From Curtobacterium sp. VKM Ac-2922 (GTDB taxonomy: Bacteria > Actinomycetota > Actinomycetes > Actinomycetales > Microbacteriaceae), in assembly GCF_022815645.1 (NCBI RefSeq), contig NZ_JALGRO010000004.1, positions 1 to 64,000 of the forward strand: DNA of 64,000 bases, given 5' to 3'. Shown in pieces: positions 46,782 through 56,314 of the stretch (within the stretch, counting starts at the first letter, position 1; every line of letters begins with the position of its first letter). Made by a program: the position numbers and the translations under genes. The notes under the pieces were generated by a model, which did no database searches, had not been told where the DNA came from, and worked only from the letters and a program-made list of their open reading frames with translations.

Positions 46782-47765
46782 TCAACGGGTGGTGCCTGGC
46801 ACCTTCGGAAGCGCACCGCCGGCGGCCGCGTTGCGGTCGGGGCGGAAGTTGGAGAAGTCGGCGCCGGGGATGCCGTGCACCGCTTCGAGCGAGGTCTCGA
46901 TGGCGTACGCCTCGGAGTCCTCGGGGCCGACGAGCGGCAGGCGGACGCGCGGGCTGCCGATGCGGCCGAGCCCGTGCAGGATGTACTTCGCCGCGACGGT
47001 GCCCGGCACGTGGGTCATGACGGCGCGGACCAGGGGCTCGAGCCGCTGGTGCTCACGCGTGGCCGTCGCCAGGTCGCCCGCGTTCACCGCGTCGACGATG
47101 GTGCGGTACGGCGTGCTCGTGATGTTCGCCGTCACGCCGATCAGCCCGGTGGCGCCGATCGACAGGTGCGGGAGCACGTTCGTGTCGTCGCCGGAGAAGT
47201 ACATGAGGTCGGTGTTGTTGAGCACGCGCGAGACCTCGGCGAAGTCGCCCTTGGCGTCCTTGACGGCCAGGATGTTCGGGTGCTTCGACGCCCGCAGGAT
47301 GGTGTCGTACGTGATCGGGATGCCCGTGCGACCGGGGATGTCGTACAGGATCACCGGCAGGTCCGTGGCGTCGGCGATCATCCGGAAGTGGGTGAGCACG
47401 CCGGCCTGGGTCGGCTTGTTGTAGTAGGGCGTGACGATCATCACGCCGTCCGCACCGGCACGCTCGCTCTGCTTGTACAGCTGCATCGCGTGGGCAGTCT
47501 CGTTCGAGCCACCGCCCGTGATGATCTTCGCGCGACCGGCGGCGACGGACTTGCCGACCTCGACCAGGCGGAGCTTCTCGGGGTCCGTCAGCGTGCTCGT
47601 CTCGCCCGTGGTGCCGGTGACGACGATGCCGTCGGCGCCGGCGGTGATGCAGTTCTCGATGTGCTGCTCGACACCGGGCCAGTCGACCTCGCCGTCGGCG
47701 GTGAACGGCGTCACGAGGGCGACGAGGACCTGGCCGAAGGGATTCTCACGCTGGGACACGGCCAC
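46782..47765 (-). CDS. dapA: 4-hydroxy-tetrahydrodipicolinate synthase
   Basis: Condenses pyruvate with aspartate semialdehyde, the first step to DAP and lysine. 327 aa, with extra C-terminal residues (about 305-327). Schiff-base Lys in NILAVKDAKGD (about 177), Tyr in PYYNKPTQAG (about 149), TGTTGETSTL (about 58). Start VAVSQRENPFG at 47765; VSQRENP at 47759 is equally possible. Nearby rnj, folA and thyA are on the same strand; dapB lies 3 kb away. Confidence 0.95.
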   Translation of the reverse strand: MAVSQRENPFGQVLVALVTPFTADGEVDWPGVEQHIENCITAGADGIVVTGTTGETSTLTDPEKLRLVEVGKSVAAGRAKIITGGGSNETAHAMQLYKQSERAGADGVMIVTPYYNKPTQAGVLTHFRMIADATDLPVILYDIPGRTGIPITYDTILRASKHPNILAVKDAKGDFAEVSRVLNNTDLMYFSGDDTNVLPHLSIGATGLIGVTANITSTPYRTIVDAVNAGDLATATREHQRLEPLVRAVMTHVPGTVAAKYILHGLGRIGSPRVRLPLVGPEDSEAYAIETSLEAVHGIPGADFSNFRPDRNAAAGGALPKVPGTTR

Positions 47766-47818
47766 CAGCGTACCGGGGATGGGCAGCACCCCGCCCGTCC
47801 GCGCGGACGGTGGTCCGT

Positions 47819-48340
47819 TCACGCACGTCGGCGCCACTCGCGGAAGCGGTACCGGGTCCCCGTGCGCGAGGTCTGCCAGGCGCCGTCGTCGACGAGCCGC
47901 CAGGTGTCGGGGTCGGCCGCCAGGTCGGGTGCGACGGTGTCCCCCGTGACGTCGAGGTCGATGACCGTCTCGGACACCCGGTCGGCGAACGGCAACGCCG
48001 CTGCGTAGACCTGACCGCCACCCATCACCCACAGGGACTGGTCGGTGTCGAGCGCGGTCGCCAGGTCCGGCGCGACCTGTGCACCGTCGGCCGACCACGA
48101 CCCGTCACGGGTCAGGACGACGTTGCGGCGCCCCGGCAACGGACGGAAGCGCTCGGGCAACGACTCCCAGGTCCGACGACCCATGACCACGGTGGCGTCG
48201 CCCGTGACCTGCCGGAAGTGCGCCAGGTCCTCGGGGACGTGCCACGGCATCCCACCGTCGGCACCGACGACCCCACGGGGCGACCGTGCCCACACCATGC
48301 CGACACCGCGGACGGGTTCGGACCAGGCAGCGTCGGTCAT
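47819..48340 (-). CDS. folA: dihydrofolate reductase
   Basis: NADPH-dependent reduction of dihydrofolate, regenerating the cofactor used by ThyA. 173 aa. Key motifs: GVVGADGGMPWHVPEDLAHF (about 22-42), VVMGRRTWESLP (about 50-61), VMGGGQVYAAALPFADR (about 110-126). ATG 48340 overlaps the thyA stop as TGATG, so folA is translated after thyA. Confidence 0.95.
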   Translation of the reverse strand: MTDAAWSEPVRGVGMVWARSPRGVVGADGGMPWHVPEDLAHFRQVTGDATVVMGRRTWESLPERFRPLPGRRNVVLTRDGSWSADGAQVAPDLATALDTDQSLWVMGGGQVYAAALPFADRVSETVIDLDVTGDTVAPDLAADPDTWRLVDDGAWQTSRTGTRYRFREWRRRA

Positions 48341-49155
48341 CAGACGGCGACCGCGCCCGAGATCGCCGGGTGGTGCTGGTAGCCGACGACGGTGAAGTCC
48401 TCGTACTGGTAGTCGTCGATCGAGTCGCGCGGTGCGAGCTCGAGCGTGGGCAGCGGGTACGCCGCCCGCGAGAGCTGCTCCTGCACCTGCTCGACGTGGT
48501 TGTCGTACACGTGGCAGTCGCCGCCGGTCCACACGAAGTCGCCGACCTGCAGTCCGGTCTGCGCCGCGATCATGTGCGTCAGCAACGCGTACGAGGCGAT
48601 GTTGAACGGCACGCCGAGGAACATGTCCGCGCTGCGCTGGTAGAGCTGGCACGAGAGCTTGCCGTCGTTGACGTGGAACTGGAAGAACGCGTGGCACGGA
48701 GCGAGCGCCATGTCCGGGATGTCCGCGACGTTCCACGCAGACACGATCAGCCGGCGGGAGTCGGGGTTCGTGCGGATCTGGTCGATGACCTGGGCGATCT
48801 GGTCGACGTGCTCGCCCGACGGGGTCGGCCACGAGCGCCACTGCACGCCGTACACCGGGCCGAGGTCGCCGGACGCGTCGGCCCACTCGTTCCAGATGCG
48901 GACGCCGTGCTCCTGCAACCAGGTGGCGTTGCCGTCGCCGCGCAGGAACCAGAGCAGTTCGTACGCGATCGACTTGAAGTGCACCCGCTTGGTCGTGATG
49001 AGCGGGAACCCCTGCGACAGGTCGTAGCGCAGCTGCGCGCCGAACAGGCTGCGCGTCCCGGTGCCGGTGCGGTCGCCCTTCGGGGACCCCTCGGTCAGCA
49101 CCCGGCGCAGCAGGTCTTCGTAGGGCGTGGCAACGGTGGTGGCGGTGTCGGTCAC
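48340..49155 (-). CDS. thyA: thymidylate synthase
   Basis: Folate-dependent dUMP to dTMP methylation. 271 aa. Catalytic Cys in [11 protein letters not shown] (about 152), [23 protein letters not shown] and the C-terminal [17 protein letters not shown] 49155 ([18 protein letters not shown]) is chosen; upstream in-frame codons look non-coding. Coupled to folA. Divergent from the epimerase gene, start codons 95 bases apart. Confidence 0.96.
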   Translation of the reverse strand: MTDTATTVATPYEDLLRRVLTEGSPKGDRTGTGTRSLFGAQLRYDLSQGFPLITTKRVHFKSIAYELLWFLRGDGNATWLQEHGVRIWNEWADASGDLGPVYGVQWRSWPTPSGEHVDQIAQVIDQIRTNPDSRRLIVSAWNVADIPDMALAPCHAFFQFHVNDGKLSCQLYQRSADMFLGVPFNIASYALLTHMIAAQTGLQVGDFVWTGGDCHVYDNHVEQVQEQLSRAAYPLPTLELAPRDSIDDYQYEDFTVVGYQHHPAISGAVAV

Positions 49156-49215
49156 GACCACGAGCCTAAACGCGACCACCGGCATCGGCGACCCGGGCCC
49201 ACCGGACCCGCGCCG

Positions 49216-49226
49216 GGCCTCCCGGC
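49216..49226. repeat. half copy of the GGACGGGAGGC repeat
   Basis: GGCCTCCCGGCC lies in the 95-base divergent promoter region between thyA and the epimerase gene. It differs from the core by one base and lacks a matching arm. Confidence 0.45.
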
Positions 49227-49250
49227 CGGTGGCTGAGTAGCGTTGGGTCC

Positions 49251-50156
49251 ATGACCGAACAGCCGCTCTCGATCCTGATCGCCGGAGCATCCGGGTTCAT
49301 CGGGACCCCCCTGGTACGCGCCCTGCGCGACGCCGGACACCACGTGTCGACCCTGGTCCGCCGCGAGCCGCACTCCCCCACCGAGTTCCGGTGGGCGCCC
49401 GGGCGACGGCCCCTCGACCCGGCGGTGCTCGACGGCGCCGACGTCGTGATCAACCTGGCCGGGGCGAGCATCGCCAAGCTGCCCTGGACCGAGACCTACA
49501 AGCAGGAGATCCGCTCCTCGCGCGTGGACGCCACGGACACCCTGGTCGAGGCCATGCGACACGCCAGCACGCCACCGAAGCTGTTCCTGTCCGGGTCGGC
49601 GTCCGGCATCTACGGCGACCGTCCGTCCGACGTGCTGCAGGACGACGCGGGTGCCGGCCCCGGGTTCCTGGCCGACGTCTGCGTCGCGTGGGAGGCCGCC
49701 GCCGCAGCCGCACCCGAGGGCGTCCGCGTGGTGACGCTCCGCACGGGCATCGTGATCGGCGAGGGTGGCGGCGCACTCGCACCCCTCCTGCCCCTGACCA
49801 AGCTCGGCCTGGGCAGCCGCCTCGGCACCGGTGGGCAGCACTGGCCCTGGATCGCACTGCAGGACGAGGTCGGCGCGATCGTGCACCTGGCCACCGCCGC
49901 CCCGGGAGTCTCCGGACCGGTGAACCTGGCCGGACCCGAGCCCGCCGTGGCCGAGCGCATCACCAAGCGTGTCGCCGAGGACCTGCACCGCCCGTACCTG
50001 TTCCGGGTGCCGGAGTTCGCGCTCCGCGCGCTGCTGCGTGACGCCGCGGACGAGATGCTGCTGTCGAGCCAACAGATGGTGCCGACGAAGCTGCTCGAGT
50101 CGGGCTACGCGTTCCGGTACACCCGCGCCGAGGACGCCGTCGACGCGGTCCTGTAG
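49251..50156 (+). CDS. TIGR01777-family NAD(P)-dependent epimerase
   Basis: Extended-SDR-like sugar epimerase homologue of 301 aa, with the YfcH/SulA-type architecture: Rossmann [10 protein letters not shown] (about 11-20), [15 protein letters not shown] (about 64-78), [11 protein letters not shown] (about 107-117, the Tyr of the active site with context unlike classic YxxxK), and the DUF1731 C-terminal domain ([22 protein letters not shown]). Function unknown. ATG 49251. A strong terminator follows. Confidence 0.9.
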   Translation: MTEQPLSILIAGASGFIGTPLVRALRDAGHHVSTLVRREPHSPTEFRWAPGRRPLDPAVLDGADVVINLAGASIAKLPWTETYKQEIRSSRVDATDTLVEAMRHASTPPKLFLSGSASGIYGDRPSDVLQDDAGAGPGFLADVCVAWEAAAAAAPEGVRVVTLRTGIVIGEGGGALAPLLPLTKLGLGSRLGTGGQHWPWIALQDEVGAIVHLATAAPGVSGPVNLAGPEPAVAERITKRVAEDLHRPYLFRVPEFALRALLRDAADEMLLSSQQMVPTKLLESGYAFRYTRAEDAVDAVL

Positions 50157-50187
50157 CGCGGGCGGCGCGCCGCGCACCCGCGCGCTG

Positions 50188-50246
50188 TCGAGAGAGCAGA
50201 AGACGTCGGGTCGCCACGCGGCACCCGACGTCTTCTGCTCCCTCGA
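50188..50246. terminator. strong bidirectional terminator
   Basis: AGCAGAAGACGTCGGGT (50195-50211) and ACCCGACGTCTTCTGCT (50223-50239) form a perfect 17-bp stem, extended by further partial pairing (GTCGAG/CTCGAC). It lies between the convergent epimerase and TPR-like genes. Confidence 0.9.
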
Positions 50247-50265
50247 CGAACGCCCGCCGCGCTCG

Positions 50266-50724
50266 TCACGCGTGCGGAGCGCGCGGCGCGTGCGCGAGCG
50301 CCGTCCGCATCGCGGCCCGCGCCCGCTTGCGGTCGCCGGCGGCGTCGTACACGACCCCGAGCCGGAACCACGCCCGCCAGTCGTCGGGCGCGGCCTCGAC
50401 CGCGGCCTTGTACGCGGGGAACAGCTCGTCGGCCGCAGCGCGGGTGGGTCGGCCCGACGGACGGACCGCGACGACGTCGTCCGGCGTGGCGCCCTCGCGC
50501 TCGAGTCGCGCGCCCAGGCGGGTGATCCGCAGCCCGAACCGGAACTCCAGCACGAGCAGCAGCACCCCGATGACGGCGATGACGGCGAGCGCGATGCCGA
50601 TCGCGATCCCGATGGCCAGCCCGGTCGCGATGAACGCCACGGCCCGCTGCCCGATCAGCACGATGTACACCAGCAGCAGCACCGCCATCAGCGCCGCGCC
50701 CCAGAACGGCGAGCGGATCCCCAC
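50266..50724 (-). CDS. membrane protein with TPR-like C-terminus
   Basis: 152-aa protein with two N-terminal membrane helices (about 10-30 LMAVLLLVYIVLIG; 35-62 AIGIAIGIALAVIAVIGVLLLV) and a cytoplasmic tail containing one TPR-like unit (FPAYKAAVEAAPDDWRAWFRLGVVYDAAGDRKRARAAM, given here in part). GTG 50724 lies one base past the dapB stop, so it is coupled to dapB. Homologues follow dapB in related actinobacteria; function unknown. Confidence 0.8.
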   Translation of the reverse strand: MGIRSPFWGAALMAVLLLVYIVLIGQRAVAFIATGLAIGIAIGIALAVIAVIGVLLLVLEFRFGLRITRLGARLEREGATPDDVVAVRPSGRPTRAAADELFPAYKAAVEAAPDDWRAWFRLGVVYDAAGDRKRARAAMRTALAHAPRAPHA

Positions 50725-50725
50725 G

Positions 50726-51472
50726 TCAGCCGATCCCGAGCACGGTGCCGAGCCCGACGGACAGACCCCGCAGGTCACCGAGCGCAGCCAGCGCAGCACG
50801 GATGCCGGGGGCGTACGCGGCGTCGTCGGTGGTGTCGTGGCGGATCGTCAGGACCTCGCCCGGGCCGCTCAGCACGACGTCCTGCACGGCCTTGACGCCC
50901 GGCAGGCGCAGCGAGTGGATCGGCACGCTGGCCACCTGCTGGCCCCGGGCGCGCTGGTCGACGTGCGGCGCGTCGACGGGGCCGACGTCGCGGCGGGCCT
51001 CGGACACGAGCTCGGCGGTGCGGACGGCGGTGCCCGACGGCGAGTCGATCTTGCCGGCGTGGTGCGTCTCGACGATCTCGACGGACGGGAACCACGGCGC
51101 GGCGATCGTCGCCAGGTGGGTGCCGATCACCGAGCCGATCGAGAAGTTCGGCACGACGAGCACGCCCTGGTCGGGGCGCTCTGCGAGCGAGGTCCGCAGG
51201 CCGGCGAGCCGCGAGGCCGACCACCCGGAGGTGCCGACCAGCACGTTCGCGCCGCTGCTGAGCGCCGCGGCGACGATGTCCGGGCTGAGCGCCGGCACGG
51301 TCACGTCGACCACGATCGCGGCCCCGGCGAACACGGACGGGTCGGCCCGGTGCACGGCGTCCTTCGACGACAGCCGCGCCACGAGTTCGAAGTCGGGCAG
51401 TTCCTGCACGACGGAGGCCACGAGGCCCCCGAGACGACCGGTGGCGCCGACGACGGCGACGGGAGTGACCAT
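50726..51472 (-). CDS. dapB: 4-hydroxy-tetrahydrodipicolinate reductase
   Basis: NAD(P)H-dependent second step of the DAP/lysine pathway. 248 aa. Nucleotide motif VVGATGRLGGLVA (about 7-19), SGANVLVGTSGW, and the active-site stretch ETHHAGKIDSPSGTA (about 134-148) with His and Lys. ATG 51472. Coupled to the TPR-like gene. Divergent from the GNAT gene, start codons 22 bases apart. Confidence 0.96.
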   Translation of the reverse strand: MVTPVAVVGATGRLGGLVASVVQELPDFELVARLSSKDAVHRADPSVFAGAAIVVDVTVPALSPDIVAAALSSGANVLVGTSGWSASRLAGLRTSLAERPDQGVLVVPNFSIGSVIGTHLATIAAPWFPSVEIVETHHAGKIDSPSGTAVRTAELVSEARRDVGPVDAPHVDQRARGQQVASVPIHSLRLPGVKAVQDVVLSGPGEVLTIRHDTTDDAAYAPGIRAALAALGDLRGLSVGLGTVLGIG

Positions 51473-51494
51473 GCGCCCATCCTAGGATCGCCCC

Positions 51495-52001
51495 ATGACC
51501 ACCGATCGCACTCCGGTCACCGTCCGCACCGTGCCCGCCGACCTGCCCGAGGTCGACGCGCTGCTCGACGCCTACCTGGACGAGCGCGAGGCGACGTTCC
51601 CGAGCGCGCAGGGGTCCTACTCCCGCAAGCGCACGCCGGCGGCCGAGTTCACCCCGCCGAACGGCGTGTTCGTGGTGGCGTACGACGGTGACGACCCGGT
51701 CGGCTGCGGTGGGCTCCGGCGCATCGCGGACGACGGGGACCAGGTCCGGTACGAGGTCAAGCACGTGTTCGTCGCGCCCGCCGGACGCGGTCGCGGGGTG
51801 GCGACCGCAGTGATGGACGAGCTCGAGCGTGCGGGCGCGGCGATGGGCGCGACGGCGATCGTGCTCGACACGAACGACTCGCTGGTCGCCGCGGCGGCGA
51901 TGTACCGCAGCCGCGGCTACGAGCGCATCGCACCCTTCAACGACAACCCGAACGCGACCGCCTGGTACCGCAAGCCGGTCGCGTCCGACGCGACCCGCTG
52001 A
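51495..52001 (+). CDS. GNAT family N-acetyltransferase
   Basis: 168-aa acetyl-CoA-dependent N-acetyltransferase. Motif A VKHVFVAPAGRGRGVATAVMDEL (about 87-109; given in part as RGRGVATAV) and motif B AAAAMYRSRGYERI (about 135-148) are clear. Substrate unknown. ATG 51495, very close to the divergent dapB start. The stop codon touches the paired-repeat terminator that follows. Confidence 0.88.
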   Translation: MTTDRTPVTVRTVPADLPEVDALLDAYLDEREATFPSAQGSYSRKRTPAAEFTPPNGVFVVAYDGDDPVGCGGLRRIADDGDQVRYEVKHVFVAPAGRGRGVATAVMDELERAGAAMGATAIVLDTNDSLVAAAAMYRSRGYERIAPFNDNPNATAWYRKPVASDATR

Positions 52002-52045
52002 CGGACCGGAGGCGCGTGGCGGGCCCGCCACGGGCCTCCCGTCCG
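52001..52045. terminator. terminator, paired GGACGGGAGGC repeat
   Basis: ACGGACCGGAGGCGCGTGGCGGG pairs with CCCGCCACGGGCCTCCCGTCCGG with a few mismatches. It starts on the last base of the GNAT stop codon and lies between convergent genes. Confidence 0.8.
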
Positions 52046-52119
52046 GTGGTCCGACGGCCCAGGTGCGTCGGGCCAGGTACGTCGGGCCACGGACGTCGGG
52101 CCAGGGACGTCGGTCGCCG

Positions 52120-52731
52120 CTACAGGGGCTGCTCGACGGGCAGCCCGGTCCGGAGCTCGACCGGCAGGTGCGCCGTGTCGTTGAGCGTGACGAGCTCGGC
52201 GGGCTTGGCCGACCGGATCCGGATGACCGTCAGCGCGGTATGGGCGACGTTCGTCCCCATCCACCGCCACTCGGGGGCTTGGAAGACCTCGCGGACGAAC
52301 CACCCGATCACGGCGTTGTGCGTGATGATCAGGTCGTGGCGGTCCTGGATCGACGGCGTGAACCACTCGGCCACGGCATCGCCCATCTGGGCCTGTCCGG
52401 CGAGGATCTCCTCTTCGGTGATCCCGCCGTAGAACTTCTTGTACGCGGTCGGCATCTCGGGCGTCGGACCGGAGGGGATGCAGTCGAACAGCAGCGTCGA
52501 CGGTTCGGGCTGGATCGCGGGCAGGCGCCGTGCCAGGAACGACGCGGTCTCGCTCGGCGCGTCCAACGGGGAGTGCCAGACGCCGTCGAACGGCACCCCG
52601 CCCAGCCGGTCGGCGATGAGCATCGACTGGCGCTTGCCGCGCTCGGACAGCTTGCCGTCGCGCAGACCGTGCTCGGCGTCCTGGTGCTCGCCGTGGCGCA
52701 CGAGGTAGAGGTAGTGCGACATGTCCGTCAC
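52120..52731 (-). CDS. histidine phosphatase family protein
   Basis: 203-aa phosphoglycerate-mutase-like phosphatase. The catalytic motif is LVRHGEHQDA (about 10-19), with the second Arg/Glu region near WHSPLDAPSETA and the second His in IITHNAVIGW (about 152-161). Substrate unknown. GTG 52731 overlaps the M16 protease stop as GTGA; MSHYLYLVRHG at 52722 is an alternative start. Confidence 0.88.
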   Translation of the reverse strand: MTDMSHYLYLVRHGEHQDAEHGLRDGKLSERGKRQSMLIADRLGGVPFDGVWHSPLDAPSETASFLARRLPAIQPEPSTLLFDCIPSGPTPEMPTAYKKFYGGITEEEILAGQAQMGDAVAEWFTPSIQDRHDLIITHNAVIGWFVREVFQAPEWRWMGTNVAHTALTVIRIRSAKPAELVTLNDTAHLPVELRTGLPVEQPL

Positions 52732-54065
52732 CGACCGCCGGTGCCGATCGCCGCTTCGAGCGTCGCCCGCTCGACGTCGCCGACGACCGCGGTGATGGTC
52801 GGTCGGGTCAGCAGGTCGCGCGCGAGCTCGAGGACGTCGTCGGTGGTGACACGGTCGACGCGGTCGAGTGCGGTGTCCAGGTCGGTGAACTCCCCGGTCC
52901 CGAGTTCGGCGCGGCCGAGCCGGGTCATGCGGGCGTCGGCGTCCTCGAGCGAGAGCGTGACGGCACCCTCGATCTGGCCCTTCGCCCGGCGGAGCTCGTC
53001 GTCGGTGATGCCGTCGTCGGCCATCTTGCGGAACTCGGCGTCGATGATGTCGATCACCCCGGCGACGTTGTCCGGCGCGCACCCGGCATAGACCCCGAAG
53101 GCACCGTTGTCCAGGTAGGCGGGCGCGAAGGACGACACCGCATAGGCCAGTCCCCGGCGCTCGCGCACCTCTTGGAACAGGCGCGAGCTCATCCCGCCGC
53201 CGAGCACGGCGTTCAACACGCTGAGCACCGGCCGACGGTCGTCGCGCAGGTCGAGTCCCTGCGACCCGCGGAGCATGCTGACCTGCTCGGTGGGACGGTG
53301 CACGACCGTCAGGCGTTCCTCGGCGCGGTCGGCCACCGGTTGCGCGACTCGTCGGGCCACCGGTCGCGCCTTCGATGCGCCGCCGAAGACCTCGTCGACC
53401 AGGGCGCAGAACTGGTCGTGGTCGACGGCACCAGCGGCGGTGATGACCAGACCGCTCGGCGCGTAGTGCTCGGCGTAGTGCGCCATCACCTCGTCGCGCT
53501 GGACGGCGCGGATGCTCTCCGGGGTGCCGCCGATGGGCCGACCGAGCGCATGCCCCTCGAACGCCGCGGCGAAGAACGCCTCGCCGGCCAGGTCCGCCGG
53601 GTCGTCGGCCGCCATCGCGAGCTCTTCGAGGATGACGCCGCGCTCGATGTCGAACGCGGCGGGCTCGAGGACCGAGTCGGTCACCATGTCCCCGATGACC
53701 CGCACGGCCATCGGGACGTCGGCGTCACGGACCCGTGCGTAGTAGCACGTGTACTCCTTGGCCGTGGCGGCGTTGTGCTCGCCACCGACGGAGTCGAACG
53801 CGACGGCGATGTCGAGTGCGCTCCGGCTGGTCGTGCCCTTGAACAGCAGGTGCTCGAGGAAGTGCGTGGAGCCGAACTGGCCGGCACGTTCGTCGCGGGA
53901 CCCGACGCCGACCCAGTACCCGATGCTCGTGGAGTGGGATGCCGGAACCGCCTCGGTCAGCACGCGGACGCCCGACGGGAGCACGCTTCGGCGGACGAAG
54001 GAGCCTCCGGACGTCAGGAACGACGTGTCCGGGGCCTCGAGGGGCAACGGCACTGGGTGGTTCAT
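52728..54065 (-). CDS. M16 family zinc protease
   Basis: Pitrilysin-family metallopeptidase of 445 aa; in many bacteria it is encoded just after pnp. The inverted zinc motif HFLEH (about 69-73) is in GSTHFLEHLLFKGT, with the distal Glu in ERGVILEELAMAADDP (about 146-150). The R/Y pair of the C-terminal half is in RERRGLAYAVSSF. Cytosolic, likely peptide degradation. ATG 54065. Coupled to the phosphatase downstream. Here pnp is 3 kb away, with other genes between. Confidence 0.93.
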   Translation of the reverse strand: MNHPVPLPLEAPDTSFLTSGGSFVRRSVLPSGVRVLTEAVPASHSTSIGYWVGVGSRDERAGQFGSTHFLEHLLFKGTTSRSALDIAVAFDSVGGEHNAATAKEYTCYYARVRDADVPMAVRVIGDMVTDSVLEPAAFDIERGVILEELAMAADDPADLAGEAFFAAAFEGHALGRPIGGTPESIRAVQRDEVMAHYAEHYAPSGLVITAAGAVDHDQFCALVDEVFGGASKARPVARRVAQPVADRAEERLTVVHRPTEQVSMLRGSQGLDLRDDRRPVLSVLNAVLGGGMSSRLFQEVRERRGLAYAVSSFAPAYLDNGAFGVYAGCAPDNVAGVIDIIDAEFRKMADDGITDDELRRAKGQIEGAVTLSLEDADARMTRLGRAELGTGEFTDLDTALDRVDRVTTDDVLELARDLLTRPTITAVVGDVERATLEAAIGTGGR

Positions 54066-54162
54066 CGCGGTCGAGCCTACTGATCATCCGACCCCCGACT
54101 TCCAGTTTGGCCGCCGCGCTCAGACCTCCTTCGGACGTGCCTCGAACTGGGGTACAGGATTT

Positions 54163-54192
54163 GAGGACAGACCGACTCGTCTGTCTGTCCTC
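54163..54192. promoter_or_regulatory. inverted repeat upstream of tetR, likely autoregulatory operator
   Basis: GAGGACAGAC (54163-54172) and GTCTGTCCTC (54183-54192) are perfect 10-bp arms around a 10-base spacer. A nested CAGAC/GTCTG pair with 6-base spacer lies inside. It is 133 bases before the tetR start and 98 bases before the divergent M16 start, so it may affect both. Confidence 0.7.
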
Positions 54193-54324
54193 CTTGTGGT
54201 ACTGTTGGTTCACCGGATCGGCAGCCCCCCTAGATACCGATCCGGTGGCTCGGGACATCAGTCCTCGGCGGCACGAGTCCCCCCACTCAGTCGCGGAGCC
54301 GATGACCCCAAGGAGAGCCACGCT

Positions 54325-54975
54325 GTGACGGTCGATTCCCCCCAACCGGCCGTCCAGCGTCTCCCTGGAACGAGCACTGCGGCCTCCGCGCCGTCGGACG
54401 GGTCGAGCCTCCCCCCGGCTCCCCGCTCCGGCGGCGCGAAGGTCCGCATCCTCGAGACCGCGTCGCGGTTGTTCTACGACGAGGGCATCCACGGCGTGGG
54501 CGTCGACCGCCTGATCTCCGAGGCGAGCGTCACGAAGGCGACGTTCTACAAGCACTACGGATCCAAGGACAACCTGATCCTGGCCTACGTCACCGCCCAG
54601 CACGAACGCGTGCAGCAGCGCTTCGAGCAGGTCGTCGACGGCGCATCGGATGCGCAGGACGCCGTCCGCGCCTGGGTCGCATCGCTCGTGTCCGACGTCA
54701 ACGACCCGGCTTTCCGCGGCTGCGCGTTCCTCAACGCCGCCGCCGAGTACCACGACCCGCGCAGCCCCGTCCGTCAGGTGGTGGCGATGCACCGCGACTG
54801 GTACACCGAGCGCCTCGGCGACCTGCTGCAGGAAGCCGGGCACCCGATGCCGGGCGACGGCGCCGACGAGCTCATGCTCGCCCGCGACGGTGCGATGTCC
54901 GGCGCGTACGCGGGCGACGCGATCGCGGCCACGGCTGCGCTCCAACGTGTCGCCGACCGCGTGCTCGCCGGCTGA
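54325..54975 (+). CDS. TetR family regulator
   Basis: 216-aa repressor. After a 35-residue Ser/Pro-rich leader the HTH is at about 38-85 (RILETASRLFYDEGI, VGVDRLISEASVTKATFYKH), followed by a C-terminal dimerisation and ligand domain. GTG 54325 follows AAGGAGA. Its own palindrome lies upstream. Half-sites (CAGAC/GTCTG) resemble the twin operators at 11285, so regulation of that distant operon is conceivable but unproven. Its stop codon falls in a 20-bp tandem repeat. Confidence 0.9.
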   Translation: MTVDSPQPAVQRLPGTSTAASAPSDGSSLPPAPRSGGAKVRILETASRLFYDEGIHGVGVDRLISEASVTKATFYKHYGSKDNLILAYVTAQHERVQQRFEQVVDGASDAQDAVRAWVASLVSDVNDPAFRGCAFLNAAAEYHDPRSPVRQVVAMHRDWYTERLGDLLQEAGHPMPGDGADELMLARDGAMSGAYAGDAIAATAALQRVADRVLAG

Positions 54976-55049
54976 ACCACCGCATCTGCGGCTGAACCAC
55001 CGCATCTGCGGCTGCCCGGCCGCATCTGGGGCTGCCCGGCCGCGTCGCG
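54970..55049. repeat. four 20-bp tandem repeats at the tetR stop
   Basis: GGCTGAACCACCGCATCTGC occurs twice in a row (54970, 54990), then two diverged copies beginning GGCTGCCCGGCCGC (55010, 55030). The first unit contains the tetR stop TGA, so repeat growth would not alter the protein. Function unknown. Confidence 0.85.
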
Positions 55050-55211
55050 GAACGTTCACCGACCGGTTTGCGCGCTGCCCCTCGTGGCGTGACCCGTTCG
55101 GGGGTACCGTCACCCCCACGATCGACCACCCCGCCGATCGCGGCCAGGTCGATCTGTCTCCCTGCTGTGTCGACCGGGTCCCGTGCAAACCAGCACGTCT
55201 CGAGGACATCG

Positions 55212-56177
55212 ATGTTCGACAACGCCTTCATCCGTCATGCCGTCGACCGCAGCGCTGAGAACGCGCTCGACCGACGCCGCTTCTTCGCAGCCGCCGGTGT
55301 CGCCGGCGCCTCAGCCGGCATCGCCGCACTCGGCTCGTCGGTGCTCACCGGCGACCGCGCCGCCGCCTCCCCCGCCGAGGACGGTGCCGTCTCCGATGCC
55401 GCCATCCTCAACTTCGCCCTCAACCTGGAGTACCTCGAGGCCGAGTTCTACCTGCGTGCCGTGTTCGGCACCGGCCTGACCGACAGCATGATCACCGGCA
55501 TCGACCCCCAGGGGCCGGTCGTCGGTGGCAGCAAGGTGCCGTTCAAGACCGCCGCCATCCGGGGCATCGCCACCGAGATCGCGAACGACGAGCGAGCCCA
55601 CGTCGCGTTCCTCCGGTCGGCGCTCGGCGGCGCCGCCGTCGCCCGACCGAAGATCGACTTCACGAACGCCTTCACGGCAGCAGCACGTGCCGCCGGCGTG
55701 GTCGGTCCGACCGGCAGCTTCGACCCGTTCGCCAGCGAGGAGTTCTTCCTGCTCGGTGCGTACGTGTTCGAGGACGTCGGCGTCACCGCCTACAAGGGTG
55801 CCGCTCCGCTCATCACCAACAAGACCTACCTGAGCGCGGCAGCGGGCATCCTGGCCGTCGAGGCGTACCACGCGGGCATCATCCGCTCGAAGCTGTACGA
55901 CAAGGGCCTGCAGGTGCCGGCGAACAAGATCTCCGACGCCCGTGACTCGCTCGACGGGCCGACCGACGACGACCAGGGGATCACGACCTCGACGGGCGCG
56001 GTCAACTTCGTCCCGACCGATGCCAACTCCCTGGCCTACGGTCGCACCGCCGAGCGCGTGCTCAACGTGGTGTTCCTGACGCCGAACCAGATCGACAAGG
56101 GCGGCTTCTTCCCCGAGGGCGTCAACGGCCCGATCGTCGCGAGCGGCAACCCCGGCAGCGCGACCGGTCCCGCCTGA
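55212..56177 (+). CDS. Tat-exported ferritin-like protein
   Basis: 321-aa protein of the Ferritin_2 (PF13668) type. A twin-arginine signal [13 protein letters not shown] (about 21-33) and hydrophobic run end near RAAASPA (about 55), so it is likely exported. Four-helix ferritin-like region: [15 protein letters not shown] (about 77-91), [11 protein letters not shown] (about 127-137), [15 protein letters not shown] and [10 protein letters not shown] (about 215-224), with Glu/His metal ligands. Oxidase or iron-binding role is inferred. ATG 55212. It follows tetR after a 236-base gap holding tandem repeats. Confidence 0.85.
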   Translation: MFDNAFIRHAVDRSAENALDRRRFFAAAGVAGASAGIAALGSSVLTGDRAAASPAEDGAVSDAAILNFALNLEYLEAEFYLRAVFGTGLTDSMITGIDPQGPVVGGSKVPFKTAAIRGIATEIANDERAHVAFLRSALGGAAVARPKIDFTNAFTAAARAAGVVGPTGSFDPFASEEFFLLGAYVFEDVGVTAYKGAAPLITNKTYLSAAAGILAVEAYHAGIIRSKLYDKGLQVPANKISDARDSLDGPTDDDQGITTSTGAVNFVPTDANSLAYGRTAERVLNVVFLTPNQIDKGGFFPEGVNGPIVASGNPGSATGPA

Positions 56178-56210
56178 TCCATCGGGTCGCCGTGAGCGCG
56201 ACCACCTGAC

Positions 56211-56255
56211 GGCCAGGAGGCGCGGTGCGGGCCCGCACCGTGCCTCCTGTCCGTC
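56211..56255 (+). terminator. terminator, paired repeat variant
   Basis: GGAGGCGCGGTGCGGG and CCCGCACCGTGCCTCC form a near-perfect 16-bp stem, 40 bases past the ferritin-like gene. The flanking CTGTCCG is the family's outer motif. Confidence 0.8.
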
Positions 56256-56314
56256 CCCCGGTCACCTGGGTGACCTCCCGGTCACCACCCGGGCACGGGT
56301 GGTTGCCTGGGCAC

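Noticed and set aside
41266..47424. A 2052-codon open frame on the plus strand across ftsK, rnj and dapA
   Set aside because: It is the antisense shadow of well-identified minus-strand genes. Long open antisense frames are expected at this G+C content and its translation is Arg/Gly/Val/Asp-rich without any domain.
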